Positions 6,919-15,889 of a DNA stretch of 32,331 bases are shown here, one piece after another. The notes beneath the pieces were generated by a model, which did no database searches, was not told where the DNA came from, and saw only the letters and a list, made by a program, of their open reading frames with translations. Position numbers and translations under genes: made by a program. Source of the stretch: Simkania sp. (lineage in GTDB: Bacteria > Chlamydiota > Chlamydiia > Chlamydiales > Rhabdochlamydiaceae); contig JAGXTH010000073.1 in NCBI GenBank assembly GCA_018333475.1, positions 1 to 32,331 of the forward strand, written 5' to 3'. Numbering within the stretch: position 1 is the stretch's first letter; every line of letters begins with the position of its first letter.

Positions 6919-8508
6919 CTAAACGGTCGCCTTGCGATGAGCTAAATAGTCTTCTAGGCCGCCATCAAAAACACAGATGCCGGTGTCCTCGAGAGCAATA
7001 ATACGCGTGGCGACTTTATCGATTAAATCACGGTCATGGCTAGCCACGATCACAGTTCCTTTGAACTCTTCAAGACCCCAAGCTAAAGCGGAAACAGCTT
7101 CTAGGTCGAGATGGTTATTTGGTTCATCGAGGACCAGGGTATTGAAGTCAGCGAGCATCATGGCGGCTAACAGCAATCTAGCTGTTTCTCCTCCGGAAAG
7201 CGCTGTAAGTGGTTTAAAGGCATCATCGCCGGCAAAGAGCACCTTACCAAGTACGCCGCGGACATCCTGGTCATAGATGCCTTGTTTACGCCCTTTTAGC
7301 CATTCAAAAGCTGTTGTGGAAGTGTTCTTATTAATGACTTCGGAGTGGTTCTGGGGGAAATAACCGATTAAAGTTTGATGACCAGTCTCAATTTTACCAC
7401 TATCTTGAGGTAAAACCCCGGCTAACATTTTAAGGAGAGTCGTTTTTCCACGTCCATTATTCCCTATGACGGCAATTTTATCGCCTCGATGAACCTCGAA
7501 GGAGAGGTGTTGGATCACTGGACGACCCTCATAGCCCTTGCAGATGGAATCTAATTTGAAAACGATTTTTCCGGAGGTTTTCTCGGAGGGATAAAAACGT
7601 ATATAGGGACGCTGAATATTAGATTTTCTTAGTTCTTGAGGTTGTAAACGGTCGATTTCTCGGACACGTGACTGCACTTGGCTAGCTCTAGTTCCAGCCC
7701 CGAACTTAGCGACAAACTCTTTTAACTGAGCAATCTTTTTTTCTTTCGACTTGTTCTCTGCTTCTGTTCTTTCTCGGATAGCGCTTTTTGCCACAATCAT
7801 GGCATCGTAATTACCTGGATAGACGATAAGGGTGTCATAGTCGATATCTGCGATTGCCGTTGTTACGGCATTAAGGAAGTGGCGATCATGGCTAACGACG
7901 ATGAGGGTGCCCTGGTAGCTGTGTAGAAATTCTTCAAGCCAGCAGATAGAATCTAGATCAAGGTGGTTAGTAGGCTCATCAAGAAGCAGAGCTTCTGGAT
8001 TACCAAAAAGGGCTTGGCAAAGCATGACCTTGAATTGCATGTCATTGGGGATGGTGCGCATCGATTTCTCATGGAAATGGGAGGGGATGCCCATGCCTGA
8101 GAGGAGCATTTCTGCATCGGCCTCTGCCGTATAGCCATTTTCATCGCCGACAATTTCTTCAAGCTCTCCCAACCGCACACCGATTTCATCTGTCATTTCT
8201 TGTTCGTATAACTGGTCGCGTTCTTCTAGAGCCCCCCACAAACGTTGGTTGCCCATCACGACGACATCGACTACACGAAAATCTCTAAAAGCTTCGATGT
8301 TTTGGCGGAGATAGCCGATACTCTTCGGTAGTGTTACTGTACCGCTAGTTGCTTCTTCTTGCCCCATGATGATCTTGAGGAGTGTTGACTTACCCGCACC
8401 ATTAGGACCTGTGAGACCGTAACGTGTGCCGCGATTAAAAGTGACTGTGATGTCTTCGAAAAGAGTTCGGCTGCCGACTCGCTTAGAAATATTGTTTAAA
8501 GTGATCAT
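6919..8508 (-). CDS. ybiT: ABC-F family ATPase, YbiT type
   Basis: A 529-aa soluble protein with two ABC ATPase domains and no membrane segments: the ABC-F class, which binds the ribosomal E site and modulates translation. First domain: Walker A GPNGAGKST (residues 34-42) and Walker B LLLDEPTNHLD. Second domain: Walker A GNNGRGKTT, signature LSGGE and LVLDEPNNHLD. A charged linker (about 235-300) joins them. Phrases such as YLRQ, VVVMGNQRLW and PYIRFYP follow E. coli YbiT rather than EttA. The first-domain signature is degenerate (IPNDMQFK). ATG 8508 is chosen because it aligns with family N-termini; an ATG at 8538 and a TTG at 8565 also remain open, and none has a strong ribosome site. It is divergent from xerC, the same neighbour as in Chlamydia (CT347/CT348, from memory). 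Confidence 0.93.
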   Translation of the reverse strand: MITLNNISKRVGSRTLFEDITVTFNRGTRYGLTGPNGAGKSTLLKIIMGQEEATSGTVTLPKSIGYLRQNIEAFRDFRVVDVVVMGNQRLWGALEERDQLYEQEMTDEIGVRLGELEEIVGDENGYTAEADAEMLLSGMGIPSHFHEKSMRTIPNDMQFKVMLCQALFGNPEALLLDEPTNHLDLDSICWLEEFLHSYQGTLIVVSHDRHFLNAVTTAIADIDYDTLIVYPGNYDAMIVAKSAIRERTEAENKSKEKKIAQLKEFVAKFGAGTRASQVQSRVREIDRLQPQELRKSNIQRPYIRFYPSEKTSGKIVFKLDSICKGYEGRPVIQHLSFEVHRGDKIAVIGNNGRGKTTLLKMLAGVLPQDSGKIETGHQTLIGYFPQNHSEVINKNTSTTAFEWLKGRKQGIYDQDVRGVLGKVLFAGDDAFKPLTALSGGETARLLLAAMMLADFNTLVLDEPNNHLDLEAVSALAWGLEEFKGTVIVASHDRDLIDKVATRIIALEDTGICVFDGGLEDYLAHRKATV

Positions 8509-8598
8509 TTTGATAGATTGAAGCTTTAGAGAGGGCATTTTAGCAGATTCGCTTTCCCTATACAAGAGAGTATTTTGTCCCTTTACAAAGGATCTAAG

Positions 8599-9525
8599 AT
8601 GTTAGACCAAGCTATTGAAAAATTTTTAGAACATCTTACTCTTGTCAAACAGGCCTCTTTTCATACGATCCGTAATTATCGGGTAGATCTAGAGTCTTTT
8701 CGATCCTTTGCTAAGCAGCAGGGGGAAGAAATGAGTAAGAAAGTGTTTCGAGGCTATTTTGCTAAGCTTCATGAAGAGGGGTGTGCTCGTCGGACTGTAT
8801 TGAGGCGTCAGTCTGCTCTTCGTTCTTTGTTCAAATATCTTATTAAGGAAAAGGTTGTAACATCGAATCCTTTAGATGCATTACAACGCCCTAAACTTGA
8901 TAAAACTCTTCCCAGACTTCTCACTGCGCAAGAGATTGGATTATTTTTTGAACAGCCAGATATCAAAACATTAATGGGGATACGCGATCGATGTATTATG
9001 GAGCTTTTTTATAGCTCAGGGATACGGTTGAGCGAACTTGCTTCATTGAATCGTGCTGATCTTAATTTCAAAGAAAAGAAAATTAAGGTGCGAGGAAAAG
9101 GGAAAAAGGAACGCATGATCCCCTTAACAGCTAATGCTTGCACATGGTTGCAGCTATATCTTGGGTCCAAAGAGAGATATGCAGATGGGGATATGCATGT
9201 GGCAGAGGTTGATAGTCATGCGATCTTTCTTAATCGGTGGGGAAAGCGGCTATCAGTACGTTCTATAGATCGGATGTTTCTTGAGTACTTACGATCTAGT
9301 GGGTTGGCAAACCGTGTGACCCCCCATACCTTACGGCATAGTATTGCTACGCACTTATTGGAACAAGGGATGGATCTGAAGACAATCCAGAGACTTTTAG
9401 GTCACAGTGCATTATCCACTACGACGATTTATACACAGGTTTCAACGAGGTTAAAGAGAGAGGTGTACGAAAAAGCTCATCCTCTAGAAACAAAGATCAA
9501 ACAAGGAAAAAATCCGGGAAAGTAG
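8599..9525 (+). CDS. xerC: Tyrosine recombinase XerC
   Basis: A 308-aa tyrosine recombinase that, with XerD, resolves chromosome dimers at dif at the division septum. An N-terminal SAM-like core-binding domain covers residues ~1-95 (HTIRNYRVDLESF). The catalytic domain has Arg143 (GIRLSEL), Lys167 (RGKGKKER), His243 and Arg246 (TPHTLRHS), His269 (LLGHS) and nucleophile Tyr278 (TTTIYTQ); the set is complete. ATG 8599 has AAAGGA six bases upstream; the longer TTG start at 8575 has none. XerC rather than XerD or a phage integrase is inferred from length, the lack of phage genes nearby and the ybiT-like neighbour. Its last codons overlap, on the opposite strand, the 3' end of RNase P RNA. Confidence 0.92.
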   Translation: MLDQAIEKFLEHLTLVKQASFHTIRNYRVDLESFRSFAKQQGEEMSKKVFRGYFAKLHEEGCARRTVLRRQSALRSLFKYLIKEKVVTSNPLDALQRPKLDKTLPRLLTAQEIGLFFEQPDIKTLMGIRDRCIMELFYSSGIRLSELASLNRADLNFKEKKIKVRGKGKKERMIPLTANACTWLQLYLGSKERYADGDMHVAEVDSHAIFLNRWGKRLSVRSIDRMFLEYLRSSGLANRVTPHTLRHSIATHLLEQGMDLKTIQRLLGHSALSTTTIYTQVSTRLKREVYEKAHPLETKIKQGKNPGK

Positions 9526-9901
9526 TAAGCCGGATTCTGTCAGCCGGTATTAAGCGGCGGGTAATCATTCCTCTAGGGCCTTTGTCGCCAAAGGCCTCTG
9601 GCGGCTTTATACAAAAAGCGCCCACGGAGCGCGGGCATATGCTTAGTGTATTTCATAGCCTTACTTTGGATAGGGTTTGTCACATCCGGCATTTCTGCCG
9701 GTAAGGCCAACTCATTCAAGTCGGCTTTTCATCCTAGCTTTGAGATGGCCTACAGAGAGACAATATCAAAGCGGGGCTGTTTTCTGTTACACTTTCCGTA
9801 GCCTTACGACCCCCAGTCTTTCACTGGTATCCTCTCCTGCAAAGTCCAGACTTTCCTCCCCTGCAACAAAACATTACAGCGGCGATTACCTTACTTTCCC
9901 G
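9515..9901 (-). ncRNA. rnpB: RNase P RNA (class A)
   Basis: Catalytic RNA that matures the 5' ends of tRNAs. On the minus strand I see the universal GAGGAAAGTC (around 9864-9855) after the 5' helices, the joining segment equivalent to ACAAACCCTATCC, and the 3' conserved ACAGAATCCGGCTTA (about 9542-9528). Ends are set by a perfect 10-bp P1 helix: CGGGAAAGTA at 9901-9892 pairs with TACTTTCCCG at 9524-9515. A T6 run follows directly after P1 (to about 9507), so P1 may double as terminator. The length, ~387 nt, is normal. The 5' end lies 26 bp after the stop of the cdsZ-like gene on the same strand, so it may be processed from that transcript or use a promoter inside that gene. Confidence 0.93.
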
Positions 9902-9927
9902 AAAAACACAGTCCCTAATAATAAGCC

Positions 9928-10695
9928 TTAAGTAGTAGCAGCTCTACGGCGACGGCGGCGAGTAGCAACACTGCTTCCTTCAAGGGCTTCACTATCCTGC
10001 CAGTAGTGGATGCGTGAACAATGTTCGCAAAAGATAATATTTTCCCCTTTGCGCACGAGGTTTTCATGTTGTGCTGTTAGCGTGATATGGCATCCGCTGC
10101 ATGTCCTATTTTCAATAGGCACGATGACGCGATCTTTTTTATTATGAAGCAGACGATCGTAAATACGGAGGATTTCCGGATCAGCTTGCGTTGCCAAGGC
10201 GTCACGTTCAGCCCTAAGAGCTTGACCCTCTTCATTGATTAACTGAATGCTGGCTTGGATTTCCTTTTCTAAAGCAAGGCTGCTTTCTTCGGAATTTTTG
10301 AGACTATCTTTAATTTTTTGTAAGATGTCTTCTTCTGTAACTCGTTTGTCTACGAGGTCCGATGTTCGTTGTTCAAGAGAGATGCGCTCACGTTCCGCAG
10401 CTGTCATTTCTTGAGTAAGAGCATTAAACTCATCCACTTTTTTGATAGAGGATTGTTGGGACTCAAGTTTTTTTATTTTTGCGGAAGTTTCTTGGATCTT
10501 AGTTTCCATCGCCTGGATATTTTTTGATAGGTTCTCTATCTCCTGCGATTTCTCGGTGATCTGAGCGTGAAGTTCTTGTCGCAGATCAGCGATCTGTTCT
10601 AATTCTTTGCGACGTTCTTTTCTCACGCGCATTAGACGAATCATTTTCATGTCGAGTTCCTGGATGTCCAGGACGATACGAAGAGAATCTTGCAT
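9928..10695 (-). CDS. cdsZ: Coiled-coil zinc-ribbon protein, CdsZ/CT398-like
   Basis: A 255-aa protein: residues ~10-165 are an extended charged coiled coil, and the C-terminus is a C4 zinc ribbon with Cys199, Cys202, Cys223 and Cys226 (CSGC...CEHC), followed by a tail of six consecutive arginines (RRRRRR). This is the architecture of chlamydial CT398, which belongs to a widespread family of Zn-ribbon coiled-coil proteins; CT398 has been reported to contact sigma-54 and type III secretion components (recalled). ATG 10695 is the first Met and the coiled coil begins directly after it. It stands upstream of and on the same strand as RNase P RNA. The arginine tail could bind nucleic acid; that is inference. 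Zinc binding is well supported, the cellular role less so. Confidence 0.85.
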   Translation of the reverse strand: MQDSLRIVLDIQELDMKMIRLMRVRKERRKELEQIADLRQELHAQITEKSQEIENLSKNIQAMETKIQETSAKIKKLESQQSSIKKVDEFNALTQEMTAAERERISLEQRTSDLVDKRVTEEDILQKIKDSLKNSEESSLALEKEIQASIQLINEEGQALRAERDALATQADPEILRIYDRLLHNKKDRVIVPIENRTCSGCHITLTAQHENLVRKGENIIFCEHCSRIHYWQDSEALEGSSVATRRRRRRAATT

Positions 10696-10899
10696 GGAAT
10701 TTCCGTAAAGTTAGCTAAGGCAAGACAGTACTTTATCTAGGGAACTCAATATTCCTCAAGAAAAACTGCGTGTATAGTACATTCTCTTGGTTAAATGGAT
10801 GCTTAAGTAGATTATAAGGGAGGAGATCTTATAGGGTGAATGTCTATGGAAACGAAAAGTTAAACATTTTATTGTATGTCTAAATCTTTGGAGGTCGAG

Positions 10900-11208
10900 A
10901 TGGGGAGCTGGTGGACAAGGTTAAAAAAAATATTGTCAAGCGGAAATTGCGGAAAGGTCTCTAGGGTGACAATTACTTATGATAGTGGGTGGGGAAATAC
11001 AATATACATTCGTGGGGAAGGGGGAGGGCTAAGTTGGGAAAAGGGTATAGCAATGGTGAATGTCACCGCGGATGTGTGGGAATGGAAAACGTGTCAACAA
11101 TTTGATATTGGCAGTTTTAAAGTGTTGATCAATGACGCGGAATACGAGTCAGGAGAAAACCATGTGTTGATTTATGGTGGAGAGGTTCGTTATTCGCCAA
11201 AATTTTGA
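10900..11208 (+). CDS. Small beta-rich protein, possibly a carbohydrate-binding-type domain
   Basis: About 102 aa from ATG 10900, which has a consensus ribosome site GGAGG at 10890-10894 five bases before it; an ATG 24 bases further upstream (10876) has none. After a short basic N-terminus (WWTRLKKIL) the rest reads as alternating strands: VTITYDSGWGNTIYIRGEGG, GLSWEKGIAM, WEWKT, FKVLINDAEYESGENH, VRYSPKF. The pattern of IRGEG, LSW and W-W followed by a lysine- and asparagine-rich strand resembles starch/glycogen-binding beta-sandwiches (CBM20/CBM48-like). I know similar small proteins only as hypotheticals, so glycan binding is a suggestion. There is no signal peptide. It stands alone between divergent cdsZ and convergent ydfG, with 23 bp to the end of ydfG. 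Confidence 0.7.
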   Translation: MGSWWTRLKKILSSGNCGKVSRVTITYDSGWGNTIYIRGEGGGLSWEKGIAMVNVTADVWEWKTCQQFDIGSFKVLINDAEYESGENHVLIYGGEVRYSPKF

Positions 11209-11231
11209 AGCGCATATTTGACTTCGTGGGC

Positions 11232-12002
11232 CTAGGTTCTATGCACAGCGAGGGGAGAAAATGCTTGCGCAACAGGCATGAGCTCTATCGTATTGATATT
11301 TACGTGGGGGGGGGCTGAAGCGCAAAAATAGATGACTTCGGCGATATCATCAGGTTGTAAAGGCTCTGTTTTTTCATATACTCGCGTAGCTTTTGTTTCA
11401 TCTCCCCGAAAACGGACTGTAGAAAATTCTGTCCCTCCTGTGAGGCCAGGTTCAATGCAGCTGACGCGTAAATGAGTGCCCAACAGATCGGCTCGTAAAT
11501 TTAATGAAAATTGATGTGCAAAAGCTTTCGATCCACAGTAGACATTCCCTCCTGGATAGGGGTAGTGACCGGCTACAGATCCGAGGTTGATGATGTGGCC
11601 TCGATTGCGTTTAACCATATGAGGAAGAACGGTGTGGGTGCAGTAAATAAGCCCTTTGATATTGACATCGATGCACTGTTCCCACTCATCGAGATTAGCC
11701 TCTTGGGCGCGATCTAGACCGAAAGCACCTCCCGCATTGTTGATGAGGAGATCAATGGGGCCAATCTCTTTTTCAATCTGTGTAAAGGCGTTTTCTACTG
11801 CGGAGCGCGAAGAAACATCCAATCCAAAAATGGCAATCTCAGTATTAGGAAGCTCTTTGCGGAGGTTCTCTAATTTGTCCTTACGGCGCGCGATAAGAAC
11901 TAGACGGTAATTTTCTTTAGCAAAACGACGTGCAGTTGCAGCTCCGATGCCAGCTGAGGCTCCTGTAATAACGACGGTGGGGATGCTTGATGATTTGCTC
12001 AT
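11232..12002 (-). CDS. ydfG: YdfG-like short-chain dehydrogenase
   Basis: A 256-aa classical SDR. The NAD(P) motif GASAGIG is at residues 14-20, followed by a basic stretch (ARRK) typical of NADP preference; NNAG is at 88-91; the catalytic triad is Ser142 (LGSVAG), Tyr155 (YCGSK) and Lys159. The C-terminal half closely follows E. coli YdfG (EPGLTGGTEFSTVRFRGD, HVNINTIELMPV), an NADP-dependent 3-hydroxy acid dehydrogenase acting on L-allo-threonine/serine and reducing malonic semialdehyde. The start Met is the first in frame. A threonine-aldolase-like gene lies elsewhere in the window (21861), so both could act on hydroxy amino acids, but they are not linked. The exact substrate here is inferred from family. 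Confidence 0.9.
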   Translation of the reverse strand: MSKSSSIPTVVITGASAGIGAATARRFAKENYRLVLIARRKDKLENLRKELPNTEIAIFGLDVSSRSAVENAFTQIEKEIGPIDLLINNAGGAFGLDRAQEANLDEWEQCIDVNIKGLIYCTHTVLPHMVKRNRGHIINLGSVAGHYPYPGGNVYCGSKAFAHQFSLNLRADLLGTHLRVSCIEPGLTGGTEFSTVRFRGDETKATRVYEKTEPLQPDDIAEVIYFCASAPPHVNINTIELMPVAQAFSPLAVHRT

Positions 12003-12194
12003 TGTATTTATGGTGAAGCGCCCAGTACTTTAGAGCTGGGAAAAAACACCGCTCCTTTTTTTGTGATTTAACACAATGAATGATTTTTCTATGTAAACAT
12101 CTGCAATATAAGTTTCAGATCCTACCTCTATTTGTAGAAGTTCTTTCAGAAAAAATCTACTTCCAGCATCGTAACTAATAAATTTGAAGTGGAC

Positions 12195-12241
12195 CGATGT
12201 AGAGATTCAGTTGTCTATAGGCGACAACATCTTGGACATCG
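12195..12241 (+). promoter_or_regulatory. Structured leader hairpin upstream of cydAB
   Basis: Nested complementary segments: CGATGT (12195-12200) with ACATCG (12236-12241), AGAT (12203-12206) with ATCT (12229-12232), and GTTGTC (12210-12215) with GACAAC (12223-12228) around a 7-nt loop. The element ends 20 bp before the ribosome site AAGGAAG and 35 bp before the cydA ATG, so it would sit in the mRNA leader. It has no T-run and is not a terminator; it might stabilise the message or bind a regulator. The rest of the 273-bp gap to ydfG shows no firm promoter. Confidence 0.4.
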
Positions 12242-12275
12242 ACCTTGAAATTATCAATAAAAGGAAGAAGTGTGT

Positions 12276-13643
12276 ATGGATGCTGTCTTGCTCTCTCGAG
12301 TGCAATTTGCCTTCACCAGCATGTTTCACTATATCTATCCACCTTTAAGTATAGGGCTTGGATTGATGTTGGTGATTATGGAAGGGATGTATATTAAAAC
12401 TAAGAAACCTCTCTATAAGGAAATGACTAAGTTTTGGGCAGGGGTTTTTTCTTTAACATTTGCTCTTGGAGTGGCCACAGGCCTTGTTCAAGTTTTTGGA
12501 TTTGGGACTAATTGGGCTACTTACTCTCGATATGTCGGAGATGTTTTTGGGAGTGCTTTAGGAGCTGAAGGGGTTTTTGCCTTTTTCTTGGAGTCGGGCT
12601 TTTTAGGATTGATGTTGTTTGGGTGGAATCGGGTCAGCGCTAGAATGCATTATTTTTCTACGTGTATGGTAGCTCTAGGAGCGCATTTTAGTGCTGTTTG
12701 GATTGTTGCGGCCAACTCATGGATGCAAACTCCAGCAGGATTTAAAATTATGGGTGAGGGAGCAGAGGCTCGTGCCGTGGTTACCGATTTTTGGCAAATG
12801 GTCTTTAATCCCTCTTTTCTAGATCGGATTACTCATGTGGTTTTAGGTTGTTGGCTTGCCGGGATATTTTTGGTCTTGAGTATTAGCGCTTACTACTATC
12901 TGAAACGTAGACATACTAGTTTTGCTACAGAAAGCATGAAAATTGGGCTGATTATGAGTGTAATTGTCCTCATATTACAACTGTGTTCTGCAGATTTTAC
13001 AGCTCGCGGTGTGGCCTTTAACCAACCTGCTAAACTTGCTGCAATGGAAGGGTTATATGATACGGAGGGGCACGCTCCACTTTCTTTATTTGGTTGGGTC
13101 GATACAGAAAATCAAACAGTGCATGGAGTTAAAATTCCCTCTCTTTTAAGCGTTCTCATCTATCGCAATGCAGAAACGCCTGTCGTAGGGCTTAAAGATA
13201 TCCCTATTGATGAGAGGCCGCCCGTACAGGTCGTTTATCAGGCCTATCATTTGATGATTTGGATGTGGGGATTGATGGCTATTGTGACCTTATGCGCTAT
13301 TATTTTGTGGAAGAAGAAGCGTCTTCTGAAGGCCAAATGGACATTGCGAGTTCTTACACTTTCTGTGATGTTTCCAATGATTGCCAATCAAGTAGGGTGG
13401 GTTACTGCAGAGGTGGGCAGGCAGCCTTGGCTTGTTTATAAGCTCTTACGTACAGTTAGCGGTGTTTCCAAATCATTGGTAGCCGGTGAGGTTGCTTGGT
13501 CTCTTACAATGCTTTTTCTTATTTATATGTTGCTCCTCGTGTTGTTTTTGTATCTTCTCGACCGCAAAATTAAACATGGACCCACTTCAGAGAAAGATAA
13601 GCTTTCTGAAACAGCCGAAGTCTATCGCAATCCATCAATATAA
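12276..13643 (+). CDS. cydA: Cytochrome bd oxidase subunit I
   Basis: A 455-aa integral membrane quinol oxidase subunit that reduces O2 to water with high affinity. Haem and proton-path residues are visible: His18 (SMFHYIYPP), Glu98 and Glu106 ([12 protein letters not shown]), His187 (DRITHVV), and a Met pair near 327-330 as likely b558 ligand. The quinol-site motif [11 protein letters not shown] (about 249-259) and GRQPW are present. It is shorter than E. coli CydA (522 aa) and has the short Q-loop form. The start is ATG 12276, with AAGGAAG 8 bases upstream; a GTG two codons earlier is also in frame. cydB follows after 10 bp. No cydX or cydDC is seen in the window. For an intracellular bacterium this suggests respiration at low oxygen. 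Confidence 0.96.
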   Translation: MDAVLLSRVQFAFTSMFHYIYPPLSIGLGLMLVIMEGMYIKTKKPLYKEMTKFWAGVFSLTFALGVATGLVQVFGFGTNWATYSRYVGDVFGSALGAEGVFAFFLESGFLGLMLFGWNRVSARMHYFSTCMVALGAHFSAVWIVAANSWMQTPAGFKIMGEGAEARAVVTDFWQMVFNPSFLDRITHVVLGCWLAGIFLVLSISAYYYLKRRHTSFATESMKIGLIMSVIVLILQLCSADFTARGVAFNQPAKLAAMEGLYDTEGHAPLSLFGWVDTENQTVHGVKIPSLLSVLIYRNAETPVVGLKDIPIDERPPVQVVYQAYHLMIWMWGLMAIVTLCAIILWKKKRLLKAKWTLRVLTLSVMFPMIANQVGWVTAEVGRQPWLVYKLLRTVSGVSKSLVAGEVAWSLTMLFLIYMLLLVLFLYLLDRKIKHGPTSEKDKLSETAEVYRNPSI

Positions 13644-13653
13644 GGAATTGGAC

Positions 13654-14682
13654 ATGTCTGCTTTTACGTTTGATTTTCTTTGGTATATAGTTGTCATCAC
13701 AGCCCTTATATTCTATGCGGTGCTGGATGGGTTTGATTTGGGGGTAGGTTGTTTACATCTTTTTGCAAGGAACGATAACGAACGGCGTATTTTCTTGAAT
13801 GCTATTGGTCCTGTATGGGACGGAAATGAAGTATGGCTTGTGATTGTTGGGGGAGCGCTTTTCGCTGGGTTCCCTGAGGCATTTGCTACGATTTTTTCTT
13901 CGTTCTATGTCTTTTCTATGCTTCTTCTTTTTGGCCTTATTTTTCGTGCGGTTTCTATTGAATTCAGAAGTAAACACGGGTCAAAACGATGGAGAAAAAA
14001 TTGGGATATAGCATTCTGCTGTGCAAGCGTTTTAATCGCATTTGGAACGGGTTTAGTTTTAGGTAATCTGATTGAGGGAATCCCTCTGGATGCGCATAAA
14101 GATTTTATAGGGAATTTCCTTGGATTCATTCGTCCTTATCCCATTCTCTTTGGAATCACTACTGTAACACTTTTTTCTATGCATGGATCGATCTATCTTG
14201 TGATGAAAACTGAGGGTTCCTTGCATCAGCATCTTAAGCAGTGGGTGAGCAAATGTATTAAGACCTTTATCGTATGTTATTTTCTTTTGACATTGGCAAC
14301 ATTTTATTTCGCTCCCTATATGACAGCACGCATGAGAGAGCACCCCTCTCTATTCCTCATTCCACTTGCCGCTGTATTGATTATTTTCAATATTCCAAGG
14401 CAAATGAAAAAAGAGAACAATGGGTGGGCTTTCATCTCATCTTGTCTGAGCATTCTAGGTTTGTTGTCATTGTTTTCTATTGGAACTTTTCCCACTTTGG
14501 TTCGTTCCAGTATTAATCCAGAAAATTATAGTCTTGTGATCAGTAATTCGGCTTCATCGCAAATGACTCTCAAAATTCTCTTGACCATTGTCTTGATAGG
14601 CATTCCCCTGGTGCTAGCGTATGGAACATATGTCTATCGTGTTTTTCGAGGTAAAGTGAAACTCGATGACCATAGTTACTAG
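13654..14682 (+). CDS. cydB: Cytochrome bd oxidase subunit II
   Basis: A 342-aa partner of CydA with about eight hydrophobic segments. Family hallmarks near the N-terminus: LDGFDLGVG (about residues 25-33) and GPVWDGNEVWLV (about 52-63), followed by GGALFAGFP. It is shorter than E. coli CydB (379 aa) but whole. ATG 13654 has AAGGA seven bases upstream that overlaps the cydA stop; an earlier frame opening inside cydA is not a credible start. The stop is 4 bp from the stop of the convergent MFS gene, with no terminator hairpin between them, so the two transcripts probably run into each other. Confidence 0.95.
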   Translation: MSAFTFDFLWYIVVITALIFYAVLDGFDLGVGCLHLFARNDNERRIFLNAIGPVWDGNEVWLVIVGGALFAGFPEAFATIFSSFYVFSMLLLFGLIFRAVSIEFRSKHGSKRWRKNWDIAFCCASVLIAFGTGLVLGNLIEGIPLDAHKDFIGNFLGFIRPYPILFGITTVTLFSMHGSIYLVMKTEGSLHQHLKQWVSKCIKTFIVCYFLLTLATFYFAPYMTARMREHPSLFLIPLAAVLIIFNIPRQMKKENNGWAFISSCLSILGLLSLFSIGTFPTLVRSSINPENYSLVISNSASSQMTLKILLTIVLIGIPLVLAYGTYVYRVFRGKVKLDDHSY

Positions 14683-14686
14683 AGCT

Positions 14687-15889
14687 CTACTGATGGGGTT
14701 CTTTGCTGAGCCTCCTGATGCGAAACCAGAAGAGCAGCATAATTAAAAAGAAAAAAAGAAAGCTAAGGGGCATGAGAAGCGCTGACTCAGGGAGGATGAG
14801 TTCTGTGAGAAGCACTGCGATAACGGCCGTTCCCATATTGATAAAATTAAGAACCGCAGAAGCGTTCGATTTGTCTTTTGCTGAAGATAATCCAAAAGAA
14901 GAGATATTGGCATAGATAAAAGTCTCGGAAGCATAGATCAAGATCATCGGTAGAAACAAAGACCACAACGTAGGTTTAATTAAGATAAAGGGGATAAGCA
15001 TTGTCAAGGTGGTTATAAGAGAGGCGATAATTCCAAATAAAAGAACTTGAAGAAGATGAAAACGAGCGACAAGTTGTGAAGCTAGAAAAGACCCTAAAAG
15101 CATGCCAAGAGGTGGGATAAGATTAAAAGTTCCAAATTCATTAGGTTTTAAACCTACTAATTGGATGCCAATAAAAGGTGCTTTAGAGGCAAAGATGTAG
15201 ACGATAGATGTTCCACACCCCATCATGGCCGCACTAGTGAGAAGTCGTTGGTTTTTGATCTTTAACCTGTAACCTTGAAGCATAGAACGGAGATTAAGAG
15301 CTGTATGATCGATAGATTTAGCGGTTTCAGGCAGTTGGCTTGAAAGCCAAAGAATGAAGACGCCGAAGATAGAGAGGAAATAGAAGCAACTTTGCCAGTT
15401 TAGTAGCTGTGTTAACCATCCTCCAATGGCTATTGCAATGGAGGGCATGATAGCAAAAGCGACAAGAATACGAGAAATCATCCGTGTAGATTCTGTTTGT
15501 TCATAGACATCGGCAATCATCGTAAAGCTAATTTTTAATCCTACACAAGCCCCGAGAGCCTGTAAAAATCGCGCGGTAACTAAAAGAATGAAAGATTCGA
15601 AGTGTGCTGAAAAGGCGCAGAGAAGAGACCCAATAATAGCAATGGTAATGCCGATATATAGAGTGCGCTTTCTGCCGAAGCGGTTAGCTAAGGGGCCGTA
15701 GGGAAGTTGTCCTAAAGCATACCCGATAAGATAAGAGGTTACCGTAAGTTGAGCGCCCCCGATGGTTAAGTGAAAGAATGATTGAATGCTAGGAAGGGCT
15801 GGGGTGAAGAGAACGGCTCCTACAGAGCCAAAAGAAACAATAAGGAGTAAAATAAAAAATTGCGGCTTGCGAGAATTCTCTAAGGACAT
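14687..15889 (-). CDS. MFS exporter, Bcr/CflA-type
   Basis: A 400-aa protein with about twelve hydrophobic segments. MFS motif A lies between helices 2 and 3 (GPLANRFGRKRT, residues 65-76), and the N-terminal sequence (LFTPALPSI, then TSYLIGYALGQL) is typical of the Bcr/CflA drug-resistance subfamily, proton-driven exporters whose E. coli members handle bicyclomycin, sulfonamides or small peptides. The substrate here is unknown. ATG 15889 is the first Met and lies just before helix 1. It is convergent with cydB and divergent from nrdR. The 298-bp gap to nrdR contains no gene that I can support. Confidence 0.9.
   Translation of the reverse strand: MSLENSRKPQFFILLLIVSFGSVGAVLFTPALPSIQSFFHLTIGGAQLTVTSYLIGYALGQLPYGPLANRFGRKRTLYIGITIAIIGSLLCAFSAHFESFILLVTARFLQALGACVGLKISFTMIADVYEQTESTRMISRILVAFAIMPSIAIAIGGWLTQLLNWQSCFYFLSIFGVFILWLSSQLPETAKSIDHTALNLRSMLQGYRLKIKNQRLLTSAAMMGCGTSIVYIFASKAPFIGIQLVGLKPNEFGTFNLIPPLGMLLGSFLASQLVARFHLLQVLLFGIIASLITTLTMLIPFILIKPTLWSLFLPMILIYASETFIYANISSFGLSSAKDKSNASAVLNFINMGTAVIAVLLTELILPESALLMPLSFLFFFLIMLLFWFRIRRLSKEPHQ

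Noticed and set aside
9908-9917. AGGGACTGTG on the minus strand, identical to the first ten bases of the palindrome at 26564
   Set aside because: No second arm and no core nearby; a single 10-base match on two strands of 32 kb can arise by chance. It lies in the short gap between cdsZ and rnpB.
9677-9931. 84-codon plus-strand ORF between xerC and cdsZ
   Set aside because: It is entirely antisense to RNase P RNA, whose conserved segments and P1 pairing explain the sequence.
10840-10882. GTG-started 15-codon ORF (MNVYGNEKLNILLYV) after GGGAGGAG, before the small beta-protein gene
   Set aside because: Distance from ribosome site to GTG is long, the peptide has no attenuator feature, and such ORFs occur by chance.
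11511-11910. Open frames on the plus strand opposite ydfG
   Set aside because: They mirror the codons of a clear SDR gene and have no ribosome sites or recognisable protein features.
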